Shown: positions 21,940 to 33,989 of the stretch, piece by piece | Layout of the letters: each line of letters opens with the position of its first letter | Position numbering within the stretch: position 1 is the first letter of the stretch | NCBI GenBank assembly: GCA_034359265.1 | Contig: CP136896.1 | Location: 18,631,501-18,695,500 of the forward strand | Direction: 5' to 3' | Length of the DNA: 64,000 bases | Origin: Canna indica | Taxonomy: Eukaryota; Streptophyta; Magnoliopsida; Zingiberales; Cannaceae | Program-made: the position numbers and the translations under genes | The notes under the pieces: model-generated | Told to the model about the DNA's origin: nothing | Database searches by the model: none | The model's input: the letters and a program-made list of their open reading frames with translations, nothing else

Positions 21940-22860
21940 CGAGCCTTTAAACAAAAAAAATATGATATCTTTAGACTTAAATATGGTATCAATCAAGAGA
22001 CATTCTGATTCAAATGATACCGAGTCTTAAATAAGAAATATGATGTCTCTAGACTTAAATATGGTATCAATCAAGAGACATTCTGATTCTAATGATACCG
22101 AGTCTTAAATAATTATTGAACACATATATTAAATATGACAATATGATCTCAAAGTGCTCAAAACAAAAGGAAAAATAACTCCCACTAACCAAGCACATCA
22201 AAAGAACTCAGAATGCTCATATTTTCAACATGTCTTTTAAAGACTATGGGTCTGAGTCCCTTGGTTAAGGGATCAGCGAGCATCAGATTTGTCTCTATGT
22301 GTTCAACTAAAATATCTCATTTCTTTACATGATCTCTAACAGTCAAATATTTCAACTCTAAATGTTTGGAGTCTTGTAATGAGATCTACAATGTGAAGTC
22401 ATATATTAATATTTTTAGGTCAAGTAGCTTGATATTCAGCTAAAAAATATTTTCCTCCCACTGACCTTCACATTTATATATTAATCAATTATTTTCTTCA
22501 CATCCTATTAGTCACTATCTTATCAACAAGTGATCGATTTATGAATCAGTTAATCAATGAGACTACATTAGTTTTCGAAAACCTATCACCTTTGGACAGA
22601 CAGATTTCTAGACCAATGCACACTCTAATAACTTCATCACAATATAATTAGAATGTATTAGATTAAATTATAGGGCATATCATAAAATTGAAATTGAGGC
22701 TAATCAAATATTACATATTCACCTTTGGGCAGAACATGCAATCACGAAATAAAGCCTCGATGAGTTAAATAATGAGACACTGATTTTCGAAAACCTATCA
22801 CCTTTGGGCAGACAGATTTCTAGACCAATGCACAATCTTCTAACTCCATTTAATAAGACC
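21940..22860. repeat. Repeated blocks inside the young copia-derived element
   Basis: Units like ctttagacttaaatatggtatcaatcaagagacat recur at 21967 and 22035. The phrase cgaaaacctatcacctttggRcagacagatt occurs at about 22577 and 22787. These show internal duplications in the non-coding part. A second repetitive patch rich in aaccggtaaaaattaagc-like units lies at about 23940-24340. Confidence 0.75.
22190..22380 (-). pseudogene. Copia RNase H C-terminal scrap
   Basis: The minus strand encodes LTVRDHVKK, a stop codon (TGA where Trp is expected), then DILVEHIETNLMLADPLTKGL, the conserved end of copia polyproteins. It is the only coding trace in the 4-kb interior and shows the descent of the element from copia. 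Confidence 0.8.
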
Positions 22861-25503
22861 TCCAATTAAAACACTCAATAATCATCCTTTGGGAAAAATT
22901 ATTGAATGAATTAATCTTCAGTATTCCTCATATGATGAGAAAATACACCACTCATTATAAGTAATCCACTTTGGTGGTAATTACAAATAATAACTAGTGA
23001 AAAAACTCATCAGGAATCAATTGCCCACATGTCAAATATTCAAATCCAATATATATTGCAAAATTGGTACAAGAATAAAGTACCATGATTAATAATGAAT
23101 TTAAATCAATGACTATTTATTATTTATATTTATGTGGTTGTAAATTATGCCAATATCCCCACCTAATTGTAGCTATATTAGGTTTCAAATATATATAAAA
23201 ATTGGCAGCATTATTTACAATAATGAATTAATATATATTTCAAGTAATTCACATAAAATAAAATATACAACAATATTATCATGTAAGTAATAAATCACAT
23301 GAATTCTACATCATGCTATATGTAGCAAAATTTGAATATGATAATAAAATTTACATTAATAAATCATGAAATCAATCATGCTGACAAAATTATGATAATA
23401 AATCAGCTATATTGTGTCAATTATGCAATATTATTATAATATCTGGATAATAATGTTGCATTATGCCTAAATTAAGCAAAAAAATAAGCATATTTATTGT
23501 GCCCAGAACTTTTATAAGCAGCGGACTGAAAAATTGAAGAAGGACCATTAATAGCATTAAGCCCATATTCAAGATTCAATAGCCCAGTTCAGTTCCAACA
23601 CAAGATAAGAAGGATTTTGCAGTCACATTAAAAATTTAAAATACTGCAATATAATAAAATTGACGACAATAATCACGTGATCAATTATAGCATGATATTT
23701 AATATGATAAATCACATGACACATATTGGGATCAAAAGTCTGATCCATAAATACACAAGGCTCTAAAAATTAAATTCAATGAGAAAGAATTCCAACACAA
23801 TTTAAATATTGTATTCAAAATTTCATGTCATGATCCAATTCTAAAGTAAATTGGTTAAAAACATATAGTGAACCACTAAATCAAGTTGAACCAATAATAA
23901 AAGGATCAATTAAACATGAACAAAATATAATTGAGATGAACTAAACATAATACCGGCGAATCGATAAAAAATTAAGCTGAACCAGTAAAAAATATGATGA
24001 ATCGACTGAAAATTAAATTGAACCGGTAAAAATTAAGCCAAACCGATTGAAAATTAAGCTCAAATGATGCTGAATTGAATCTGGTTCAGATCAAATTTAA
24101 TAGATTGGATCTGGTCCATAAGTGATTTTAACTAAAATTAATCAATTACATGTGAACCGGTCTAATTTCAAGTAAACCAAAATAAATCGGCTGAAATATG
24201 AATGAATCAAGCAATTGAACCAAGCCAAAAATTAATCAAGCCATATTAATTAACAGGTGAAATAGTGCTGAATGAGCTTCTGAACCGATTACAAAATTTA
24301 AAATAAACTGAATCATTATCAATTATTTCCTAAAAAATCGGTCAAAATATATAAAATAATCCTGCAGTGTAATCCCTAGAAAACCGGTCAAAAGACCAAA
24401 CTGACATGCAACACACGCCTCGATCAGCTACAGCAGATAGCATTTGATCGGGAGTGCACATCAAAAAGATATAACAGATATATCATATACTCCAGCCTTA
24501 ATTAATGATAAGAATGAATTGATAATGCAGACAATTTCAATTTATCAAGACTTATCAAAATTGTGTGCAGCCACCACAATAAAAACGTAGAGCAAAACGT
24601 TGTTGCACAGTTATGCGATGACGATCACAGCACGACATGCGAAGAGAAAACAGGGAAAAAATATTGCAGCATTTAAAAAATACGTGATCTAGAAATAATA
24701 ATTATAGAGAAAGCATCAATTTGAGATAAGCCACCACAGTTAAGAAAGAAACATGCATCGCGAGACATACACGAAGCGAACAGAGGCGGCGCAAAAACAA
24801 AGGAAGATGTTGACTGAAATTTTATCGAAGCAGCAAAATTGAGAAAGGCGAACAATAGGATCCAAATTTCCAATGGAAATTTCAACAATGATAATTAACT
24901 TTACACCATTAAATATTAAGAAAATATGAAGTAGAATCATGTCACATCAACATAAAGAAGGATTACGTGACATCAACATAGATCAAGATCAGATTCTCAA
25001 TTCATAAAAAAAAAATTAGATGTTTTCGACTCTTCGTCCCACTTGACGAGCGCGCCGCACCTTGAGTTCGCGAACCAAGGTGGATGAGGTCATGCGGCGG
25101 AATAAAGGCGGATGCAAATAACAAACAGTAATCGAGGCACAACGGCAAACATCGATAAAAAATTACGGAAAAAGAACGAGATATATATTTAGATCAAAAC
25201 AACAGCGTGATATTTTTCGATTAAAAACAGCATATATGATTTCGATCCAAACCTCAACGGGTATATTTCCTAAAATAATAGGTAATCAACAATCATTTAC
25301 CGAAAAAACTAACGGATAAAAATATGATTCATCAAAAATATATAATATCCAGAGGATAATAAATTAATCCAAATAGAAAAAATTAATTTTAATATAAAAA
25401 ATGATGAATCAAAATTTAAATAGATTATTCATCGTATTAAAATCATCTCATAATTATCATAAACGAATTCTTAAATTCATGAAAAAATGGCTCTGATACC
25501 AAT

Positions 25504-25982
25504 TGTAAGACAAATCTTACATCAAGTATTTCATGAATTTAAGAATATCATAAATAAATTAGTAAGATAAGATCTTACTTGATGATGACATATTTGCAGC
25601 GAAATAAACTTCTGGATCTCCAAGGAAAGCCGGGTCTTCCTCCACAACACCGCCTCAAATGCTCTGCTTTCGATGGGGAAAGCAACTATGAGCTAGGGTT
25701 TTTCCACACGGTGTATAGAGGGGACCTAGCCACTATTTATAACTGATTATATGGGCTCGTCCATCACGGGTTTCATTAATCGGGCCTACACTTGATTAAT
25801 CACACCAATCATGGTTAAGTGTTTCAAGCTCGAATCACATGGATCAAGATCACATGAGCTAACAGGCATCTCAATAATGGATCATAAGATCAAACCCTCT
25901 TTTATCAAATCAAAACATTACAATTGATTGTAGCCCACATATGAAAAATGAAAATATAGAATATTTAAAAAATATTCTAACA
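25504..25982 (-). repeat. 5' LTR of the young copia-derived element
   Basis: Partner of 20976-21454 with one mismatch over 479 bp. The primer-binding site lies directly inside it at 25488-25501 (two bases between). Confidence 0.92.
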
Positions 25983-25987
25983 TATTT

Positions 25988-27071
25988 TTCTAACGGTAAC
26001 GAAAAACTTATGTTCAAGTGAAGCTTCAAGAGCTTTCAAGTCAAGAGCTTTGGGAGATTTTTGGAGGTATCTATCTGCATCACAGGTACACATATGTTTT
26101 TGCTCCCAAGATTAATATGATTTTTAGAGTTCATGTACCATATGATTTTTGGAGCATTCAAGTCAGCAAATGGTTTCATATATCAATTGCATTTTGAACA
26201 CAATGCATTATATCTTGCTATTTCTGGTATGATTCTTAGGTTTTATATACCCATTGGTGTATCACTTAATGGTTTTGGTATGGTTCTGATTTTATTTACA
26301 ATGCCATTTTCAGTAAGAAGTTTATCATCTAAATATTATATACAAGCTTGAAAAGTGATTCCCAAAAAATTAGATGAATAAGGATCATCCAGCTTGAGTG
26401 GACAGCTCAAGTAGTTCAGTATAGGTAGAAATAAGAACCTAAAAAAATCTACTAACTTGATACTTGCCTTGATTTGTCATGCAAATTGTACTAACTTGAT
26501 CTAATATATAATAGTCCTATTTATTATATTTTACCTATCCCATGCATCCCTTCTACATTGATTTAATAGATTATGTTTTTTTTATAACAAAGATAGAAAG
26601 TCACAATAGATAATCATACTAGGGATCGAATCCTAGATCTCTAGACAACATACAACATGTTGCCACCAACTGTGCTACCCACAGTTGGCAGATTATGTTA
26701 TCTTTTTAATACATGCATGTCTGTGTTTGCATTATTTGATCTATCTCTGAACTGTTCATGTTTTTGGCACTCCTCACTATCATTATATCAACATAACAAT
26801 CTTATTATAGCAGAATTAATTAATATATCATGCATCAGAATAACAATCTTATTATAGTAATTCTGTAGTTGAGATAGTAGTATATCCATCTTTTTTCATC
26901 TAGGAAGAAACACATCGCATTCCTCACATATTCTGAACTGTTTGAGTACATATCACTATTGCTTAGCTCAGAGGAGACTCTAATCTAAACAACATGATAA
27001 CTGATTTTCTTTAGAATCATGTTCTAATTAATGTGTTTAATATTGTTTCTAGGTTGAAAAAGTTAATCAAA
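25988..27071 (+). other. CACTA interior before TNP2
   Basis: AT-rich sequence with no recognisable domain. It is probably intron or leader of the transposase gene. An acceptor-like ttgtttctag precedes the TNP2 frame at about 27050. Confidence 0.4.
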
Positions 27072-28090
27072 ATGTTTACGGATCGTAGTTGGATGAAACG
27101 TCGAATAATTAGAGGAGTTTTGACGGATGAATTTATGCAAGGAGTCCGAGGATTTCTTGATTTTGCATACTCCAAAACTCAATATGTTTTTAGTGACAAA
27201 ATTAGGTGCCCATGTCAACTACTAATCATCAACATCATTATCGAGATGATGTGGCATATCACTTATGCTCGAAGGGATTTATGCCTCGCTACACACAATG
27301 TATTGCACATGGGGAGTTGACATGTGAAGAAGTTGGTGAAATGGTGATGGATGCAATTGGTATTGACTCTTCAGAAAGCACCACTGGAAATCCCTATAGA
27401 ACTATAGTGGTGGATACAATTGGTATTGACTCATCAAATGTAGAAGAAAGACCAAATGACGAAGCTGTCAAATTTTTTGAATTATTGAATTACGCATATG
27501 AGCCATTATGGAGTGATTGTAAGAGTCAAAAATAGGTTATCAGTCATGTCACAGTTACTTAATTGCAAATCTGCGTTTAACATGAGCGAAATTTGCTATG
27601 ACCGACTGATGTCAATAATCAAAGATATGTTATCAGAAGATGCGAAGTTGGAAGAAATTTTTTATAAGACGAAGAATATGATGAAGAAACTAGGACTTGG
27701 ATACGAAAAGATAGATGCATGTCAGAATAATTGCATGTTGTTTTATAAAGAAGCAGTAAATTTAATGCAGTGTTTAGTGTGTGGACATCCTAGATATAAG
27801 CCAACGCCATTAAACAATGGTAGGAGAAAAAATACCCTATAAGGTCTTACGGTATCTTTCGATAACACCAATACTTCAAAGGCTTTTTATGTCTGAAAAA
27901 ACTACTGAGTATATGATTTGGCATGCAAAGAATCGTAGTTCAGATGTTGTTGCACATCCTGCAGATAGTGAAGCATGAAAATAATTTGATGTTCACTATC
28001 CTTCATTTTCTTCTTATTCAAGGAATGTTAGATTAGGATTGTGAATCGATGACTTTAACCCATTTGAACATTCTTCTATGAAAATATGTA
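27072..28090 (+). pseudogene. TNP2-type CACTA transposase relic
   Basis: The N-terminal transposase-associated domain begins MFTDRSWMKRR and continues GVRGFLDFAYS...KIRCPC. After a frameshift a second frame carries HLCSKGFMPRYTQC and FFELLNYAYEPLW, then another shift leads to CKSAFNMSEICYDRLM and CLVCGHPRYKPTP. Further frames give KVLRYLSITPILQRLF and RNVRLGL, all in the order of the TNP2 transposase family (Transposase_21). The catalytic C-terminal part is missing after about 28090. Inactive. Confidence 0.85.
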
Positions 28091-28721
28091 CAGAGAAAAT
28101 AAAGAATTCTTCATAAAAACTACGCTAGGTAGTACTGATGAGAATTATCCCTCTGTGCCTTGTCATCTAAATGGTACCTTGCTTGTCATCTGTGCCACTT
28201 TCTGCTTGCTATGCTCTTCCATCTTCATTTCCACAAGCAATCTCTCAGTTGCAAAAAGAGGAAGAAATTGGAATCCTATGCCTTTGTGCTCCATTACCTA
28301 GGCCCCCAATCCATGATGATGATGCTGCAGCTTTATATATATTCTTCGTAGCAACTCATTTATACCAATGCACTCAATGGGAGGAAAGCTTTAGGTGAGG
28401 CATATCAAGTGGGAGATGTAAGGTTGTTTATTGCACTTAGTTGCAATATTTGGCTTTCCACGTAGAATGGTGTATTAGAACTTAGAAGGAAGCAGAGTAG
28501 CAAACTACACAGATTTTCCTTGATCCTATGAGATTGATGATGTAAAGTAAAAGATTGTTGCTTCCTGAACCAAAAGAGTCGACACACTGTCATAGATTAA
28601 CTATTTGGTCTTCTCGGAGCAATCAAATTTCAGGAAAATAGGTAGTTGGAATATCCTTTTTTTTCATATAATTTGTGAATATTTATATATAAGATCTATT
28701 AATTTGTGAATATCTTTTTTG
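28091..28721 (+). other. Segment between TNP2 and TNP1, origin unclear
   Basis: Open in several frames at 28160-28400, with a denser, less AT-rich composition than its neighbours (frame fragment LPSSFPQAISQLQKEEEIG). I recognise no transposase motif. It could be transposon sequence or a captured host fragment. Confidence 0.35.
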
Positions 28722-29728
28722 CAGCTTCCCCGAGATAAAAATAATTCGAGATATTTCATCAATTATTAAGGAAAATTTCACGGGTGTATGACCATATTGG
28801 TCTGGAATGCCATCACATCTGAAGAAGTTACTTTGGGATAAATTTAAGGTATTTTATTTTAAATATTTGATTATGATAATTATATGTTGTTGACATATAA
28901 ACTCTTTTAAATTAAAGTTTTTCTCCCCACTATATATTGTGTATTTGGCTTTTTTAGGCAGTTTATCGTTAGGATCCTTCTCAAACCGATGAGGTTCGAG
29001 AAATATGGGACAGGATAACTTCTCAACGCTTCTCTGATAATATATGTGATGCAAGAAATTATGCAAAAAAAACTAATACCGATGATATCCGTCGAACTTG
29101 CGATTTTGGCCCTCTATGGATACCTCCAGATATTTGGAATCAACTTATTATTTAGCATTGGGATACAGATAAGTGGATGAGAAAATCAGAAGTCGATCGT
29201 CTCAATCACAAGAAAAAAGTAGATGGTGACATTACACTTCATACATGCGGATCTATTTCATTTGTTGCTTATCGAAAAAAATTGGTATTATATTGATAAT
29301 ATTGTTATGATACAAAATTTATGTTAAAATTATTAATTAAATATTATTTATTTATTTTGTAAGAAGAAAAGTTGAATCGACCACCTACACATCCATAAGC
29401 GAAATAGTTGTGAAGGTGACTATGTCAATGGCAAATCACAAAAAGTTAAGGTATGTACTTGTTTTAACTAATAATTAGCTAATTTTTGAAATATAATAAT
29501 TAACTTTTTTTTTAAAATGTACAGGAGACTTATGAAGCATTGATCCTAGAGAAGTATGGCATGGATGCATCATTGCACCCGAATTTTGATCATAAAGAAT
29601 GGATTAATACCTCTAGACCTTCATCTCATAATCGGGTTTATGGTTTTGGATGTTGAGAGGGTGTTAAATCTATTATTGAGAGTTCTAGCTCAGGAGGATC
29701 TAGTACATCCTCGAGTTATAGGCATGAT

Positions 29729-29964
29729 TAGGGCTGGCAATTTCTGACACGACACGATAACCCGACACACACGGAGTTACACGAATTCGGATTTGGCTAA
29801 ACATGTGTTTTGATTAAACGGATTCATCCCGGATTAACACAATTAAATAATCGTGTTAATCTGGTTGAACCTGTGTAACCCGTATAAACACGATTAAACT
29901 CATTTAACTAAATGTGTTTAATCGTGTTACTGAACATATTTAATCAATTTATCTATTTATAAGG

Positions 29965-30056
<92 letters not shown>

Positions 30057-30320
30057 GTAAAAAGTTATGAATGTTTGGTATGTCTTGTTATCAATAGTCT
30101 TTCTACTGTGTTTAATTTTTAATTTCAATAGCTTTCATTTTATTCATTCTTGAATTACGTTTATCGTGTTGTATCGTGTAGGTGTACACATGTATACATT
30201 TACTTAAACAGATTAAGTGTGTCGTGTCGTGTCAACCCGGGAATAAAATGGTCGGGTTTAGGTTATTTAGCCTTTTACAACACGAGACACGTTTAGACAC
30301 GACACTGATTGCCACCCCTA
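29729..30320. mobile_element. Non-autonomous hAT-like element (member 5)
   Basis: 592 bp with ends TAGGGCTGGCAATT and, inverted, TAGGGGTGGCAATC. Target duplication ggcatgat (29721-29728) / ggcatggt (30321-30328), 7 of 8 identical. Its own code is CACGACACGATAACCCG and complements such as GTGTCGTGTCGTGTC near the ends, and GTTTAATCGTGTT-type repeats further in. An (AAT)n tract occupies 29971-30057. No coding sequence. Confidence 0.82.
29971..30057. repeat. (AAT)n microsatellite inside hAT-like member 5
   Basis: About 29 uninterrupted AAT units. Confidence 0.95.
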
Positions 30321-31559
30321 GGCATGGTTGGACACATGATGAGTGAGATACTATGCAGAGGGAGGTGGCATCCATGCGAGAGTACATTACTCATTTGCAG
30401 ACATCGATGCAATCACAAGTGGAGGCTCAAGTTCATTCGCTGTTGACATAACTTGGTATTCATGTCATTTCTTCCGAATCAATAAATTCTCCTTCGAATT
30501 TCACCGCACCATCTCCGCCACCTCCGCCTCTACCTCCATCGGATGAGTTATGAATACCGGTCAACAAATTAAATTGCATTTTTAATTAATATCACTAATG
30601 GTTAGGAGCTTCTCAGACGATTAGGTGCATTCACCCAACCAAATCTAGGAATAATGGAATTGTAGCATGCACACCTCATGATTAGTTCTGACATATAATA
30701 GTCTCTGATACATTGTGGGTGCATGGATCTTATGCACGAGTCTGATTAATAGTTTTGCCGCTATTAACAACTTCTTGATTAATAGTTTTACTGCTCTCTT
30801 TTCTTGTGTTTGGTTTTGTGATCACATAGAAAATTTTCCATATTTCCCAACAATATTTCCTTGTCTCTTTTAATTAAAATCAGAGTATCCTGCATATATA
30901 ACCTTGCATATCTTGAGGTCCTTCAAACCAGCAGTAGCAAGATGGGTTTGCAGGTCCATTTATTCTATAAAAAATTAATGATAGTGAGCATTGGACACTA
31001 ATCATGAGTAGAAATATGATGGACCAAGTGTATCATTAATATTAGCATTAGCATTCTGACAATTAGTTTACTTTCTTCAACTCCTGGACCTATAATTGTT
31101 CAGAATTATTCAAGATGGACCAAGTGTTAACACTGTTCTCTCATCGTTTCACCGCCTCTTACCCCTCTCTCCAATTTTAACACTTTGTATGATGCCACTT
31201 TATCCACGTAGGATGAACATTTTTGCATAGTGCTTTGTTTTTGTCGATCTTTTATACATTTTTATTTTATTTTATACGTAGTTAAAAAAAATAAAATGCA
31301 ATGATCTTTTTTTAAAAAAAAACTATCGTATTTTTGAAATAATCTTAATGCATTGAAACTTCGAAATAATGAATTTGTTTGAATAGCACAATATATTTTT
31401 AAATCAGTTATATACAATGATTTCCTTAAATTTATGTGTGTGAATTTAGAAATACAATAGTTCAGAATTTGATTCAGTTGTGATTTTAAAATTTTATTTT
31501 ATGATTTCATGTGAATATGATGTTGATTTCAGGATTGATTCAGGTACACAATATATAAT

Positions 31560-31996
31560 GTATTACCAGCGAATAGATTCTGTTGGTAATACCGATGGAC
31601 ATACCAACATAGATGTATTTTGTTGATAATACCGACGAATATACCAACATAAGTGTATTTGTTGGTAATATCAACATAAGTATTACCGACAGATGTAACA
31701 GATAGTGGACATTATTGGTACTATCAACAAAATATTGGTATTACCAACAGAAATATATTCGTTGGTATTACCAACAGAATTAATTTCGTTGGTAATACCG
31801 ACGGATAAATATATTTGTTGGTAATACCAATAAAAGTAATAATTTGTCGGTATTACTGATAGATTTATTAAAGTCCGTTGATATTATCGAGCAGGCGTTT
31901 ACCGACAGACACTCCATCGGTAACACTATTACCGATAGATTTTTAAGTATCACCGACGGATTTAGTCTGTTGGTGATACCTTATTTTCTTGTAGTG
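31560..31996. repeat. CACTA subterminal repeat array and right terminus
   Basis: More than ten variants of TTGGTAATACCGACGG and its complement in both orientations, ending in TTTTCTTGTAGTG at 31984-31996. Such arrays bind the TNP1-type protein in En/Spm elements (family knowledge). Confidence 0.85.
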
Positions 31997-32011
31997 ACAT
32001 AACAACAAAAA

Positions 32012-32143
32012 TTAATGAAAAGTTAACGGAGGGACCAAACGAAAAGGAAAATAGTTTTTGAGAGACTAAACAGAAAATTTTTAAAAAGGTGAGATCAAAT
32101 GAAAAAAATATGATATTTGGGGGACCAAAAATATATTTAAGCC
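32012..32143. repeat. Right arm of the inverted-repeat pair flanking the CACTA element
   Basis: Complementary to 18898-19030. It ends ...aaatatatttaagcc at 32143, directly before a TGTTAGG sequence that may start an LTR. Confidence 0.65.
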
Positions 32144-33138
32144 TGTTAGGAAATTTAGGGTAATTTTCTGTAGAATCTACAAAACTCGAATCCGGCAAGA
32201 GAAACGAAAAATTAAATCTGATAATAATAATGCGAAAAAATAAAAAACACAAGATGATTAACGTGGTTCGAACTCGACGGAGTGCCGATCCTACGTCCAC
32301 GGGGAGAAGATGAGATTGTTTTATTAATTTCAAAAAAGAATCTTATAATAAGAACGACAATAATCTAAATCTATTTCAGAATACAACAAACTATCTTAAA
32401 TAAATTAAACCTAAAATCGATACGGAGTAGAGTTACTGTCTCTATAAGATATGCTTTGAAATTGAACTCTCATTATTGTACGTCGAAAATTGAAAAATGA
32501 CACTTCTTAAAAAAAATATCGTAGCGATACTTTTAATTTTTTTTTTGATCTTTGAAATTCTCACTTGGTACGGTATATTAGACTCCTTTTATAATGAAAT
32601 CGGAGCCAAAATTATTGGCTGGTTCGGTGGAGAAACTTTGGCAAGAAACATGTAGAGCCGTTCGATCAAATCATACGGCTGTGGTGACATTGTTGACCAA
32701 ACAAATCGGAAGGCTTGCAAAATCATTGCAATTGAGGCGGTGCAGGATTTCACGCGTGCTGCCAAAACATGCATCTTTATTTGTTTGACCGGTCAAACAT
32801 GGCTTTTTGATAAAGCCTTGCTGGACGTGACATCATCAATCTAAACAAATTGAAGATTGAGTTTATCAATTCGTGGCTCATCTGCGTGTGTAACTTTGGC
32901 TCCATGTGCTAAGCACGTGGTGCCATTTGAGAAAAGTGGGCTTGGCCCACTTGGCCCAGGCCAAACTCATAAGAAGACCAATCATATATGTATATATTTT
33001 TCTTTTTTTCTTCTTGAATAACTTTGATCAAATGAATTTTGATTTGGATCCGGTCAATTCCTTGGATTTGGTTCAGACTCAATTTGAGTCAACCTCTAAC
33101 AAAGTCATTATTATGAATGTGTTGGAAGTTTTCCAAGA
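32144..33138. other. Possible LTR-like sequence and intergenic DNA
   Basis: Starts TGTTAGGAAATTTAGGG and contains acgtggttcgaactcgacgg...cctacgtccacgg (32259-32302), a phrase I associate with plant LTRs. The other end, target duplication and coding parts were not found. Short frames at 32589-32788 look random. A call of LTR is only tentative. Confidence 0.35.
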
Positions 33139-33480
33139 AAAGTTATATTGATAATTAAAATTTTTGATAAAAAATCTCTAGCTAATTATATATACATTTT
33201 ACTTGATAATAAATTAATTTTAAATTTGATGTGTTTATGAAATTAATAAGCCTAATAACTTAAAATGAGATGTTAATTCTAGTTATATTGATAATTGAAA
33301 ATTTTGATGAAAAATCTATATCTATTTTCTATATATATTTTACAGCATAGAAAAGTTTAAATTTCATATATTTATGAAATTAACAAATATATAACATTAA
33401 ATATTATGTTAATTATAATTATATTCATCAAAGTTTCTAACTATTATAGTATGTATTTTACTGTAATTTCGCATAAATAC
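33139..33480. repeat. Diverged AT-rich tandem repeat
   Basis: Units of about 138 bp beginning agttatattgataattRaaa at 33139 and 33277, with a third weaker copy near 33415 (attataattatattcatc). Each has tttatgaaattaa and ttttgatRaaaaatct. No coding sequence. Confidence 0.65.
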
Positions 33481-33989
33481 TTATTTTAAGTTCTTCAGTG
33501 TTTGAACTTTTGAAAAAAAAAAGAAAAAGAGAGAGAGTTGGGTAAAACAAACGATAGTAATCATTCCTCACCATACATCACTTAATTTTATATTCTAAAG
33601 TAATTGGGTTACATGATTACAATAATATCCAACGAAAAATATTTTCTACCCTAAATTTTCGATTGTAAATAAAAATGTGAATTTTCATGTAGTAAAAAAA
33701 TTATTTTGTATCTATATTCTGAAATTAACTTCAGCAACCATTTAATATCTTGTAGGTAAAACTATATACAGTCTCACGTGAATATAAGTATTTTGTATTT
33801 AGAATTAAAAGAGATTTAATCTCAATTTTTTTAAAAAACCAAAATTCGACTCAAAATTCAGGATCTACTCATCGATTGGGTAGAGAGGGCAGAGGACCAA
33901 TATCGTGCACCCCTTGCCTTCCGATAGAATATCTCCATATTCCTCTTGAGTTCCAGGCATTTTATTTATCTCATCACCCAAAGTTACAA

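Larger units (their letters stand above)
20976..25982 (-). mobile_element. Very young non-autonomous copia-derived LTR retrotransposon
   Basis: Two 479-bp LTRs (20976-21454 and 25504-25982) differ at one base that I can see (g versus a in gcagcgRaataaac). The 5-bp target duplication tattt is perfect (20971-20975 and 25983-25987). The primer-binding site (complement of tggctctgatacca, 25488-25501) next to the right LTR and a purine tract (complement of ttctcccactt) next to the left LTR set the minus-strand orientation. The 4-kb interior is AT-rich and non-coding except for a copia RNase H scrap at 22215-22360. It must have moved using proteins from elsewhere. Confidence 0.92.
28722..30552 (+). 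pseudogene. TNP1-type (Ptta/En/Spm) protein relic
   Basis: Several exon-like pieces read in order: GMPSHLKKLLWDKFK (28800-28850), FGPLWIPPDIWNQLI and WDTDKWMRKSEVDRLNHKKK (29100-29220), CGSISFVAYRKK, NRPPTHP, then a piece with RPSSHNRVYGFGC (29620-29650) and, beyond the hAT-like insertion, MREYITHLQTSMQSQ and a Pro-rich end (PPPPPLPPSDEL, stop near 30552). This is the layout of the plant Transposase_24 family. In-frame stops replace several residues. The hAT-like element at 29729-30320 interrupts the penultimate segment. Confidence 0.8.
19184..31996 (+). mobile_element. CACTA (En/Spm) transposon with nested insertions
   Basis: The right end is TTTTCTTGTAGTG, the complement of the classic CACTACAAGAAAA terminus. 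The left end CACTTATTACAAAAAAA is the same terminus with a 4-bp insertion, and the next bases of both ends still match (ATAARRTWTCACCRAC). Subterminal repeats related to TTGGTAATACCGACGG crowd 31560-31980 and recur at 19210-19290. Inside are relics of TNP2 (27072-28090) and TNP1 (28722-30552). Nested are a copia-derived element (20976-25982) and a hAT-like element (29729-30320). The 3-bp target duplication is not preserved (tgg versus aca). 12.8 kb in all, about 7.2 kb without insertions. Confidence 0.88.
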
